From Stagnihabitans tardus (GTDB lineage Bacteria; Pseudomonadota; Alphaproteobacteria; Rhodobacterales; Rhodobacteraceae): 64,000 nt of DNA. How positions within the stretch are numbered: position 1 is the first letter of the stretch; each line of letters begins with the position of its first letter. A program made the position numbers and the translations under genes. Positions 1-6,488 of the stretch are shown piece by piece. Location of the stretch: the NCBI RefSeq assembly GCF_009925085.1, contig NZ_JAABNR010000004.1:124001-188000 (forward strand). Reading direction: 5' to 3'. The notes beneath the pieces are model-generated. The model saw nothing but the letters and a program-made list of their open reading frames with translations. It made no database searches and was not told the DNA's origin.

Positions 1-1
1 T

Positions 2-301
2 CTGCCGCTTTACGCGGCCTTCATCTGGCCCGAGGCCAAGCTTCCGCCCTTTGCGCTGATGCTGTGGCTGCTCCTGGTCGGCGGGCTGATGATCAGCCGC
101 ATCCCCACGCCCTCGTTCAAGTCGGTGACGGTCCTGGCCGAGAATGTGCGCTTCGTCGTCATAGGTTTCGTCGCCATGGTGGCCGCGCTCTTGACCTTTC
201 CCTGGCAGACCATGCTCTTGATCGACATTGCCTATATCGTGGTCATCCTCCAGTCGCTGTGGCAATTCCGCAAGAACCGCCGGGGGTTGCGCGGGCTATA
301 G
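2..301 (+). CDS. pssA: CDP-diacylglycerol--serine O-phosphatidyltransferase, C-terminal part (partial at window start)
   Basis: The reading frame is open from the first bases and ends at the TAG at 299-301. The 99 visible residues are very hydrophobic and form about three membrane spans with a short charged loop, 'LMISRIPTPSFKSV', typical of the C-terminal half of phosphatidylserine synthases of the CDP-alcohol phosphotransferase family. The enzyme joins CDP-diacylglycerol and serine in the inner membrane, the first step to phosphatidylethanolamine. The catalytic DG(x)2AR motif lies upstream of the window and cannot be checked, so another CDP-alcohol phosphotransferase remains possible. Confidence 0.75.
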   Translation: MPLYAAFIWPEAKLPPFALMLWLLLVGGLMISRIPTPSFKSVTVLAENVRFVVIGFVAMVAALLTFPWQTMLLIDIAYIVVILQSLWQFRKNRRGLRGL

Positions 302-364
302 GGGGGCTTGGCTTGCTTGGCCCAAGGCTTTCTCCTAGCCTTGCGGCATTTGGGGGAGGTCATG

Positions 365-1357
365 ATGTCAGCGGTCAAATGGGGAATTCTCGGCGCGGCG
401 AAATTTGCGCGCGAACATATGGCACCGGCGATCCATGCCGCCACGGGGGCGGAGCTTTACGCGCTCGCCACCGCCTGGCCCGACAAGGCCGAGGCCTTTC
501 GCGCCTTCGCCCCCGGGCTCAAGGTCCACGACAGCTATGACGCGCTCCTGGCCGATCCAGAGGTCGAGGCGGTCTATATCCCCTTGCCCAATCACCTCCA
601 TGTGCTGTGGACGCTGAAGGCCCTGGCGGCGGGCAAGCATGTGCTGACCGAAAAGCCCATCGCCATGCATGCGCGCGAGGTCGACCAGATCATCAACGCC
701 CGCGATGCGGCCAAGAAGCTCGCGGCCGAGGCCTATATGATCGTCTTCCACCCGCAGTGGCAAAGGGCGAAGGCCCTGGTCGAAGAGGGCGCGATCGGCC
801 GGGTCACCCATGTCGACGCGGCCTTTTCCTACAACAACAAGGACGACACCGACAATATCCGCAACAAGCCCGATACCGGCGGTGGTGGTATCCGGGATAT
901 CGGCGTCTATACCTATGGGTCCGTGCGCTATGTCACCGGGGCCGAGCCGCAGGAGCTGATGTCGAAGATCCGGCGCGAGAATGGCGTCGATGTCTGGGCC
1001 CAGATCTTTTCGGTGATGCAGGGACCCCAGGGCCGTTTCACCTATTCCGCCATGACCTCGATGCGGCTGTCCAACCGGCAAGAGGTGGTCTTCCAGGGCG
1101 AGAAGGGGATGATCCGCGTGGCCAATGCGCCCTTCAACGCAGGCGTCCATGACCAGGCCCAGGTCGAGTTGCACTTGCCGGGCGGCAAGGTCGTGACCGA
1201 ACGCTTCCCGGGCGTCAACCAGTACAAGCTCCAGGTCGAGGCCTTTTGCCATTCGGTCCGCACCGGGGCGGCCTATCCCTGCCCGCTGGAGTTCGTGCGC
1301 GGCACCCAGGCCATGATCGACCGCGTCTTCCAGATGGAAAGCGCCGTCACGCTTTGA
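365..1357 (+). CDS. Gfo/Idh/MocA-family NAD(P)-dependent oxidoreductase
   Basis: The protein is 330 residues with an N-terminal Rossmann fold ('VKWGILGAAKFA' at the start), the family's EKP motif in 'HVLTEKPIAMHA' carrying the catalytic lysine near residue 97, and a C-terminal alpha/beta substrate domain with 'DIGVYTYGSVRYVTG'. Family members oxidise or reduce sugars, inositols or cyclic diols with NAD(P). The frame is open further upstream, but GGGAGGT at 354-360 places the best start at the second of two adjacent ATGs (365). The gene lies 63 bp after pssA and faces the carbonic-anhydrase-like gene across a shared terminator. The substrate cannot be told from the sequence. Confidence 0.85.
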   Translation: MSAVKWGILGAAKFAREHMAPAIHAATGAELYALATAWPDKAEAFRAFAPGLKVHDSYDALLADPEVEAVYIPLPNHLHVLWTLKALAAGKHVLTEKPIAMHAREVDQIINARDAAKKLAAEAYMIVFHPQWQRAKALVEEGAIGRVTHVDAAFSYNNKDDTDNIRNKPDTGGGGIRDIGVYTYGSVRYVTGAEPQELMSKIRRENGVDVWAQIFSVMQGPQGRFTYSAMTSMRLSNRQEVVFQGEKGMIRVANAPFNAGVHDQAQVELHLPGGKVVTERFPGVNQYKLQVEAFCHSVRTGAAYPCPLEFVRGTQAMIDRVFQMESAVTL

Positions 1358-1369
1358 ATGTTCGAAAAG

Positions 1370-1403
1370 GGCAAGTCCCGGAGGTGATCCCCCGGGACTT
1401 GCC
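1370..1403. terminator. Bidirectional intrinsic terminator
   Basis: A perfect 12-bp stem (GGCAAGTCCCGG, 1370-1381, with its complement at 1392-1403) encloses a 10-nt loop. It sits between the convergent ends of the oxidoreductase and the carbonic-anhydrase-like gene, with short T-rich tracts beyond it on the plus strand. Confidence 0.75.
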
Positions 1404-1450
1404 TGATCTTTGTTCGATAAAGCCAATCCTTGGCCTTTCCTCGGCTGAGG

Positions 1451-2077
1451 TCAGTGCGAGATCGGCTCCGCCCCGTGCTCCGCCCCTTGTGCCGCCTCGG
1501 CATCGGCGGCATTGCCTGCCGTGTCATGCGCGGCCGTCTGGCCGGGCCGCAGCCTTTCGACCGTGCCGTCCAGGTTCATCAGGAAACCCTTGACATGCAG
1601 CTGCGGGAAGCGCTGCGCGGCGACGTTCTGAAACTCTGCCAGCACGGCGGTATGGGCGGCCAGTTCCTTCGCGGGGTCGGCCACGACATCCTCGCCCAGC
1701 GCGAGCTTGGCCGCGCCGCAGTCGCGGTGGTTGATCACCATGATCTCGTGCACGTCATGCAGCTTGACCGCCAGGCCCACATGTTCCCAGAAGACCGCGT
1801 GCCAGGGTTCGAACTGCGGATGAACCGCGCCGAGCGCGCCGCCTGCCAGGATCACATGATCATAGGAATTGCGGTATTGCATCTGGTTCATCATGATCGC
1901 CAGGTCATCGACCAGTCGGAAATCCATGCAGGAGAGCAGGATCGCATCCGCATGGCCCCCGGCCCGCAAGGGTGAGGCCATCAGGGCCCCCATGGCGGCC
2001 ATCCCGCCCAGAAACCCGCGCCGTCCCAGGCTCGACCGGTTTGGCCCCTTGTGGGGGCAAGTTGAAAGCTGGCACAT
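1451..2077 (-). CDS. Exported beta-carbonic-anhydrase-like protein (Tat signal)
   Basis: The protein is 208 residues. It begins with a twin-arginine type leader (R19-R20 followed by a hydrophobic Gly/Ala/Met stretch and a cleavable-looking 'SPLRAGG'), so export to the periplasm is likely. The beta-carbonic anhydrase zinc ligands are present in order: C50-x-D52-x-R54 ('CMDFRL') and H117-x2-C120 ('HRDCGA'). The C-terminus is an Ala/His/Glu-rich tail that does not look like part of the fold. Beta-carbonic anhydrases interconvert CO2 and bicarbonate, but the family also has non-CA members, and 'CMDFRL' is unusual against the common 'CSDSRV'. A GAGGTG ribosome site precedes the ATG at 2077. Activity is an inference. 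Confidence 0.7.
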   Translation of the reverse strand: MCQLSTCPHKGPNRSSLGRRGFLGGMAAMGALMASPLRAGGHADAILLSCMDFRLVDDLAIMMNQMQYRNSYDHVILAGGALGAVHPQFEPWHAVFWEHVGLAVKLHDVHEIMVINHRDCGAAKLALGEDVVADPAKELAAHTAVLAEFQNVAAQRFPQLHVKGFLMNLDGTVERLRPGQTAAHDTAGNAADAEAAQGAEHGAEPISH

Positions 2078-2302
2078 CGTTACACCTCACCAGAACACCG
2101 GTTTCGATTCTAGGTGAGACTTCCCAAGAAAGTCTTAAGCGGCGCGGGGATTGCGCATTTCGCCCCCAGAACCCCGGGCCAGGCCGTGTTGCAAGGGCCC
2201 GGCCCTGGGCGGCGTGGGCGCATAACGGCGCAGAGACCGGTATGCCACGCGCGCATAGAATTCTGCGCAACGCGCCCTTGCGCCCCCAGACAACGCCAAA
2301 AA

Positions 2303-2326
2303 CCCGGGGTATACCCCGGGCTACGC
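2303..2326 (+). repeat. Interspersed GTATAC palindrome, copy 1
   Basis: Perfect palindrome CCCGGGGTATACCCCGGG at 2303-2320 followed by the flank CTACGC. It lies downstream of pepF, 59 bp from copy 2, which has the flank on the other side. Confidence 0.85.
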
Positions 2327-2373
2327 GGTTGCCATCCGAGCCCCGATCCGGCTTTGGTCGCTCTGCTTCCACT

Positions 2374-2397
2374 GCGTAGCCCGGGGTATACCCCGGG
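2374..2397 (-). repeat. Interspersed GTATAC palindrome, copy 2
   Basis: The same 18-bp palindrome (2380-2397) preceded by GCGTAG, so it is inverted relative to copy 1. It begins 6 bp beyond the pepF stop codon and could act as its transcription end or mRNA-protecting hairpin. Confidence 0.85.
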
Positions 2398-2403
2398 GCG
2401 CGC

Positions 2404-4224
2404 TTACTCCATCGCCTCCAGCTCGTCGATGAAGCCCGCGATCATCGACAGGCCCCGGTCCCAGAACTTCGGGTCCGACAGGTCCAGGCCAAAGGGCGCC
2501 AGAAGCTCCTTGTGGTGCTTGGATCCCCCCGCCTTCAGCATCTCGAAATACTTGTCCTCGAAGCCCGGCATGCCTTCCGCATAGGTCGCGTAAAGCGCAT
2601 TCACCAGGCCGTCGCCGAAAGCATAGGCATAGACATAGAAGGGCGAGTGGATGAAATGCGGGATATAGCACCAGAAGGTCTCATAGCCCGGCTGGAAGTC
2701 GAAGACCGGCCCCAGGCTTTGCGCCTGCACCGACATCCAGAGCGCGTTGATATCCTCGGGCGTCAGCTCCCCCTCGGCGCGGGCGGCGTGCAGCTTGCAC
2801 TCGAAGTCATAGAAGGCGATCTGGCGCACGACCGTGTTGATCATGTCCTCGACCTTGCCGGCGAGGAGCGTCTTGCGCTCCTCCTTGGTCTTGGCGCCGT
2901 CCAGAAGGCGACGGAAGGTCAGCATCTCGCCGAAGACCGATGCCGTCTCAGCCAGGGTCAAAGGCGTCGAGGAGAGCATCTCCCCCTGGCCCGCCGCCAG
3001 GACCTGGTGGACGCCGTGGCCCAGCTCATGCGCGAGCGTCATCACGTCGCGCGGTTTGCCGAGGTAGTTCAGCATGACATAAGGGTGCACGGTCGTCACG
3101 GTCGGGTGCGCAAAGGCGCCCGGAGCCTTGCCGGGCTTCACGCCTGCATCGATCCAGCCCTTGTCATAGAAGGGCTGGGCGATCTCGGCCATGCGCGGGT
3201 CAAAGGCGCGGTAGGCGCCCTGCACGGTCTCCACCGCCTCGTCCCAGGGCACGAGGCGCGGGTTCTCCTGCGGCAAAGGCGCGTTGCGGTCCCAGGTCTG
3301 GAGCTTTTCCAGGCCCAGCCACTTGGCCTTCAGCTTGTAATAGCGGTGCGAGAGCTTGGGATAGGCCGCGACGACGGCATTGCGGAGCGCCTCGACCACC
3401 TCGGGCTCGACATGGTTGGACAGGTGGCGCCCATGCTGCGGCGAGGGCATCTTGCGCCAGCGGTCGTGGATTTCCTTCTCTTTCGCCAGGGTATTGGTGA
3501 TCCGGGCAAAGAGCTTGATATTGGCCTGGAAGACCTCCGCCAAAGCCGCAGCCCCCGCCGCCCTGCGCCCCCGGTCGGGGTCGGTCAAAAGGTTCAGCGT
3601 CGCCTCCAGCGGCATCGCCTCGCCATCCACGGTGAACATCAGCCCCGCCATGGTCTCGTCGAAAAGCTTGTTCCAGGCGGAGGAGCCCACGACCCCCTGG
3701 TCATGCAGGAACTGCTCCAATTCCGCCGAAAGCTGGTGCGGACGCATCGCGCGCATGCGGTCGAAGACCGGCTTGTAGCGCGCCAGAGCCGGGCTGGAGG
3801 CCAAAAGCCCCTCCAGGTGCGCATCCTCCAGCGTGTTGAACTCAAGCGAGAAAAACACCAGATGGGCGGTGAAATCGGTGATCTGGCCCTCGCAATCGGC
3901 CATGAACTTGGCGCGCTCGCCGTCCAGCGTGTTCTGGTAATAGCGCAGGCCCGCATAGGACATCACCCGCCCCGCCGTGGTCTCGATCCGCTCATAGGCC
4001 TGGACGCAATCGAGCATCTGATCAGCCGAAAGCCCCGCCAGCTTCCCCTGGTAGGCCTCGGCAAAGCCCGCGCAGCTCTGCTTCAGCCAGGAGATATCCC
4101 GCCCCAGTTCAGGCGCATCGGGAGCGGTGTAGAGGTCCGACAGGTTCCAGGAGGGCAGGTCGCCGAAAGCGGCGCTCCCGGCGTTGACGTCGTAAACCGG
4201 GCGGGGCAGGGGGAAAGGCAGCAT
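2404..4224 (-). CDS. pepF: Oligoendopeptidase F (M3 family zinc metallopeptidase)
   Basis: The protein is 606 residues, the usual length for PepF/M3B oligopeptidases. The thermolysin-type zinc motif HELGH lies at about residues 399-403, preceded by the conserved 'YVMLNYLGKPRDVMTLAHE' stretch and followed by an EM-type glutamate region around 'LAETASVFGEML'. The enzyme cleaves short peptides (roughly 6-20 residues) in the cytoplasm. The frame is open to 4251, but a GAGGT site is spaced correctly only for the ATG at 4224. It lies 69 bp after the ligase-like gene on the same strand, where a DEXH helicase gene would stand in a complete ligase cassette. Confidence 0.93.
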   Translation of the reverse strand: MLPFPLPRPVYDVNAGSAAFGDLPSWNLSDLYTAPDAPELGRDISWLKQSCAGFAEAYQGKLAGLSADQMLDCVQAYERIETTAGRVMSYAGLRYYQNTLDGERAKFMADCEGQITDFTAHLVFFSLEFNTLEDAHLEGLLASSPALARYKPVFDRMRAMRPHQLSAELEQFLHDQGVVGSSAWNKLFDETMAGLMFTVDGEAMPLEATLNLLTDPDRGRRAAGAAALAEVFQANIKLFARITNTLAKEKEIHDRWRKMPSPQHGRHLSNHVEPEVVEALRNAVVAAYPKLSHRYYKLKAKWLGLEKLQTWDRNAPLPQENPRLVPWDEAVETVQGAYRAFDPRMAEIAQPFYDKGWIDAGVKPGKAPGAFAHPTVTTVHPYVMLNYLGKPRDVMTLAHELGHGVHQVLAAGQGEMLSSTPLTLAETASVFGEMLTFRRLLDGAKTKEERKTLLAGKVEDMINTVVRQIAFYDFECKLHAARAEGELTPEDINALWMSVQAQSLGPVFDFQPGYETFWCYIPHFIHSPFYVYAYAFGDGLVNALYATYAEGMPGFEDKYFEMLKAGGSKHHKELLAPFGLDLSDPKFWDRGLSMIAGFIDELEAME

Positions 4225-4293
4225 GGGAACCTCGGAGGACTGTTTTCCCATAGATAGGCGGGCGCAGGCGAAAAGGGAACCGCCCCGAGGCGA

Positions 4294-4995
4294 TCACCCT
4301 TCCGCGATCTGGTCGACCGAGGCGCCGCGCTCCCAATCCACGACCCGCGCGCCCACCAGGTCAAAGCCCAGTTTGCGCCGCTTGTTCACCACCTTGGCCT
4401 CCCAAGCGATGCGAAAGACCTGCTCGGCCCGGACCGAGCGCAGGGGGCCAAAGCGCTCCAGCACCGCGCCGCGCGCCCAGGCCAGGACCTCGGCGCCATG
4501 GGGGCCGAGTGGCAGCTTGACCAAAGGCACGAGCCCATTGCCCCGCCGGACCGCAAACTGCCCCTGCGCCCCCTCGACCATGGTCAGGACGGCGAGGCAT
4601 TCCCCCGGGCCCCCCGCCTCCTCCACCACCACCGACCGCCGGGCGCCCGAGATCAGCCGGAAGAACCAGGCTCGCTCCACCGGCTCCATCCGCCGGGCGA
4701 GCGCAAAGACCCCCTCCGAGCGCACGGCCAGCACCTCCTCCAGCCCGACCGGGTCCCCCTCTGCCCGCCCCATCAGCAGCGCCGCAGCCTCCGCCCGGTC
4801 GCCGCAAGCCGCCAGACAAGCCGCCGCCACCCCTTCCGGCAGCCCTTCCGAGGCCCTTGCCCAGATCTCGCCCATCCCCATGACCCTGCGCCCCGCCAAG
4901 ACCGCAGCAGCCTGCTCCGGCATGGCAAAACCATGGGCCGCAAACCGCGCCCCGGTCGCCGCCCCGCCTTCCAGAAACGCCGCCAGCTCCTCCAT
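4294..4995 (-). CDS. ATP-dependent DNA ligase-like protein lacking the adenylation domain
   Basis: The protein is 233 residues. Residues about 103-121 ('MEPVERAWFFRLISGARRS') resemble the end of the N-terminal DNA-binding domain of ligase-associated ATP-dependent ligases. The last ~85 residues ('LVPLVKLPLG', 'VLERFGPLRSV', 'VFRIAWEA') resemble the end of their OB-fold domain. The nucleotidyltransferase domain between them is missing: there is no KxDG adenylation motif, and the two parts are joined near residues 122-140. Family ligases are roughly 500-530 residues. The next gene upstream is the ligase-associated exonuclease, which supports the assignment. The frame is intact and bias looks normal. 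The ATG at 4995 is preferred because the ATG at 5017-5019 lies inside a repeat motif. The similarity was judged by eye and function is unknown. Confidence 0.6.
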   Translation of the reverse strand: MEELAAFLEGGAATGARFAAHGFAMPEQAAAVLAGRRVMGMGEIWARASEGLPEGVAAACLAACGDRAEAAALLMGRAEGDPVGLEEVLAVRSEGVFALARRMEPVERAWFFRLISGARRSVVVEEAGGPGECLAVLTMVEGAQGQFAVRRGNGLVPLVKLPLGPHGAEVLAWARGAVLERFGPLRSVRAEQVFRIAWEAKVVNKRRKLGFDLVGARVVDWERGASVDQIAEG

Positions 4996-5002
4996 CACCC
5001 GT

Positions 5003-5090
5003 CTTTCACATTGATCCAAATATCCCCGGGGAGGTCTGGAGGGGCAGGAAGCCCCTCCAGCCAGGGGGTTCGGGGGGCGGGAGCCCCCCG
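5003..5090 (-). repeat. Hairpin plus ATATTTGG-motif element
   Basis: Read on the minus strand: a GC hairpin (GCCCCTCCAG arms at 5036-5045 and 5051-5060), a second G/C hairpin at 5071-5090 nearest the exonuclease stop codon, then GGATATTTGGATCAATGTGAAAG ending at 5003. It fills the gap between the exonuclease and ligase-like genes, so it may end or protect the exonuclease mRNA. The minus-strand motif is described here only in part; its core is ATATTTGG. Confidence 0.75.
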
Positions 5091-5091
5091 A

Positions 5092-6027
5092 TTACCACGC
5101 CTCGGCCTCATAACCCCGCCCCCGCAGCCACAGGGCAAACGCCTCGCGATAGCCATGCAGGCAAATCACCCGCCCCGCCCCGGTCGCCTCCACGGCGGCG
5201 TTCAGCCCAGGGAAATCCGCGTGATCCGAGAGGACGAAGGCCCGGTCCACCCCCTTCCGCCGCGCCGCCAAAGCCATCCAGCCCGAGGCCGCCGCCACCC
5301 GGTGCAGCCCCAGCGAAAGCGCCCAGTCCGAAGCCATGCCCTGCGGCGTCGCGATGACCAGCGCCCCCGGGGAGACCTCCCCCGTCGCAGGCAGGGCATA
5401 GCCCGCCGCCCGCAGGACCTCCGTCACAGCCTCGACCGTCGGATGACAGGCCAGAGGCCCCGGCAGGTCCAACCCCGCCAGCCCCGCCAGGATCCTTTGC
5501 GCCTTGCCGAAGGAATAGGCCAGGACCACCGAGGTCACGCCCTCGGCCGCATTGCCCGCCCACCAGTCGCGCATCGCGGTCAAGACCTCGGCCTCGGGCG
5601 CCCAGGTGAAGATCGGCAGGCCGAAGGTCGTCTCGGTGAGGAATGTGTCGCAGGGGACGGGCTCGAAAGCCTCGCAGAGCGCGTCGCCTTCGACCTTGTA
5701 GTCGCCGGCCGCGACCCAGACCTCTCCCCCCCGTTCGACCCGGATCTGGGCCGAGCCCGGCACATGGCCGGCCGGATGGAAGCTGACCGTGACCGCGCCG
5801 ATCTGGCGCCGCTCCCCGTAAGCCATGGCTTCGGCCGTGATCTTTCCCAGGCGGTGACGGATTACCGGCAGGGTGCCCGTGGTGCAAAGGTAAGCGCCCA
5901 TCCCCCGCGCCGCATGGTCGGAATGGCCATGGGTGACCAGGGCGCGGGGCACGGCGCGCATCGGGTCAATCCAGAAATCCCCGGCGGGGCAATAAAGCCC
6001 CTCCGGTCGCCGTTCGATCAGGTCCAT
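5092..6027 (-). CDS. Ligase-associated DNA damage response exonuclease (metallo-beta-lactamase/beta-CASP fold)
   Basis: The protein is 311 residues. The metal-binding HxHxDH motif is 'HGHSDHA' at residues 33-39, followed by a second histidine region 'FHPAGHVPGSAQI' and the aspartate in 'AAGDYKVEG'. A beta-CASP half includes 'VVLAYSFGKAQRIL' and the late 'VLSDHADFPGL'. This matches the mRNA 3'-end-processing-like exonucleases encoded beside ATP-dependent DNA ligases in a bacterial repair cassette (exonuclease, ligase, DEXH helicase, phosphoesterase). Here only the exonuclease looks complete: the following ligase is shortened, and helicase and phosphoesterase genes do not follow. Confidence 0.88.
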   Translation of the reverse strand: MDLIERRPEGLYCPAGDFWIDPMRAVPRALVTHGHSDHAARGMGAYLCTTGTLPVIRHRLGKITAEAMAYGERRQIGAVTVSFHPAGHVPGSAQIRVERGGEVWVAAGDYKVEGDALCEAFEPVPCDTFLTETTFGLPIFTWAPEAEVLTAMRDWWAGNAAEGVTSVVLAYSFGKAQRILAGLAGLDLPGPLACHPTVEAVTEVLRAAGYALPATGEVSPGALVIATPQGMASDWALSLGLHRVAAASGWMALAARRKGVDRAFVLSDHADFPGLNAAVEATGAGRVICLHGYREAFALWLRGRGYEAEAW

Positions 6028-6057
6028 GGGCCAAGGATAGGGCGGCGGGGCGGCTTT

Positions 6058-6203
6058 GGGTAGGGTGCGTGCTGGCAGGCAGCACGGGCGAGACCCGGGG
6101 TATACCCCGGGCTACGCAGTTCCACCGGAGCCCCCGGGCTTTGGCGGGCGCTTGGGCGGAAAGCTGCGCCTCCGGCGGGGATATTTGGGTCAATGTGAAA
6201 GGG
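6058..6203 (+). repeat. Composite intergenic repeat, unit 1
   Basis: First unit of the tandem duplication. It carries a degenerate GGTGCGTGC repeat (from 6064), the palindrome at 6094-6111 with CTACGC, and the ATATTTGGGTCAATGTGAAAG motif ending near 6201. Unit 2 follows at a 165-bp offset with the same order and spacing. Confidence 0.8.
6094..6117 (+). repeat. Interspersed GTATAC palindrome, copy 3
   Basis: CCCGGGGTATACCCCGGG at 6094-6111 followed by CTACGC, inside composite unit 1. Confidence 0.85.
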
Positions 6204-6222
6204 GGGCGGCGCGGGCGGGGCT

Positions 6223-6368
6223 GGGGTAGGGTGCGTGCTGGCACGCACCGGGGGGGAGCCCCGGGGTATACCCCGGGCTACGCAGACCCAATGAAGCCCC
6301 CGGACTTTGGCGGGAGCTTGGGCGGAAAGCTGCGCCTCCGGCGGGGATATTTGGGCCAAGTTGAAAGC
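6223..6368 (+). repeat. Composite intergenic repeat, unit 2
   Basis: Second unit. It carries a perfect 9-bp inverted repeat GGTGCGTGC/GCACGCACC (6230-6249), the palindrome at 6260-6277 with CTACGC, and the ATATTTGGGCCAAGTTGAAAG motif at about 6347-6367. Confidence 0.8.
6260..6283 (+). repeat. Interspersed GTATAC palindrome, copy 4
   Basis: CCCGGGGTATACCCCGGG at 6260-6277 followed by CTACGC, inside composite unit 2. Confidence 0.85.
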
Positions 6369-6488
6369 GGAGGCGCGGCTGCGGGTTGCATAAATTTTGC
6401 GCAGTTTGCCCCCTTTGCAGCTTTTTCCCGCTTCCCCCCCTTTCGCCGCGCCCCGCCCCCGGCTTTACTGCCACAAAAGGGAGGCCCC

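Larger units (their letters stand above)
2078..2403. other. Intergenic region with two inverted GTATAC palindromes
   Basis: No gene is supported in this 326-bp gap between two minus-strand genes. The side next to pepF carries two copies of the 18-bp palindrome in opposite flank orientation (2303-2320 and 2380-2397). The side next to the carbonic-anhydrase-like gene must hold its promoter; a GATTC (GANTC) lies near 2106, but no convincing -35/-10 pair is visible. Confidence 0.6.
6028..6488. other. Intergenic region with a 165-bp tandem duplication
   Basis: No gene is supported. Two ~145-bp copies start at about 6058 and 6223. Each contains, in order, a GTGCGTGC inverted repeat, the GTATAC palindrome with CTACGC, a 'cttgggcggaaagctgcg' segment and the ATATTTGG motif. 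The promoter of the following Anbu operon must lie here; the AT-richer part at 6386-6405 is the likeliest place. Confidence 0.7.

Noticed and set aside
2512-4257. A 581-codon open frame on the plus strand
   Set aside because: It is antisense to pepF, whose zinc motif and conserved blocks are clear, and it has no features of its own.
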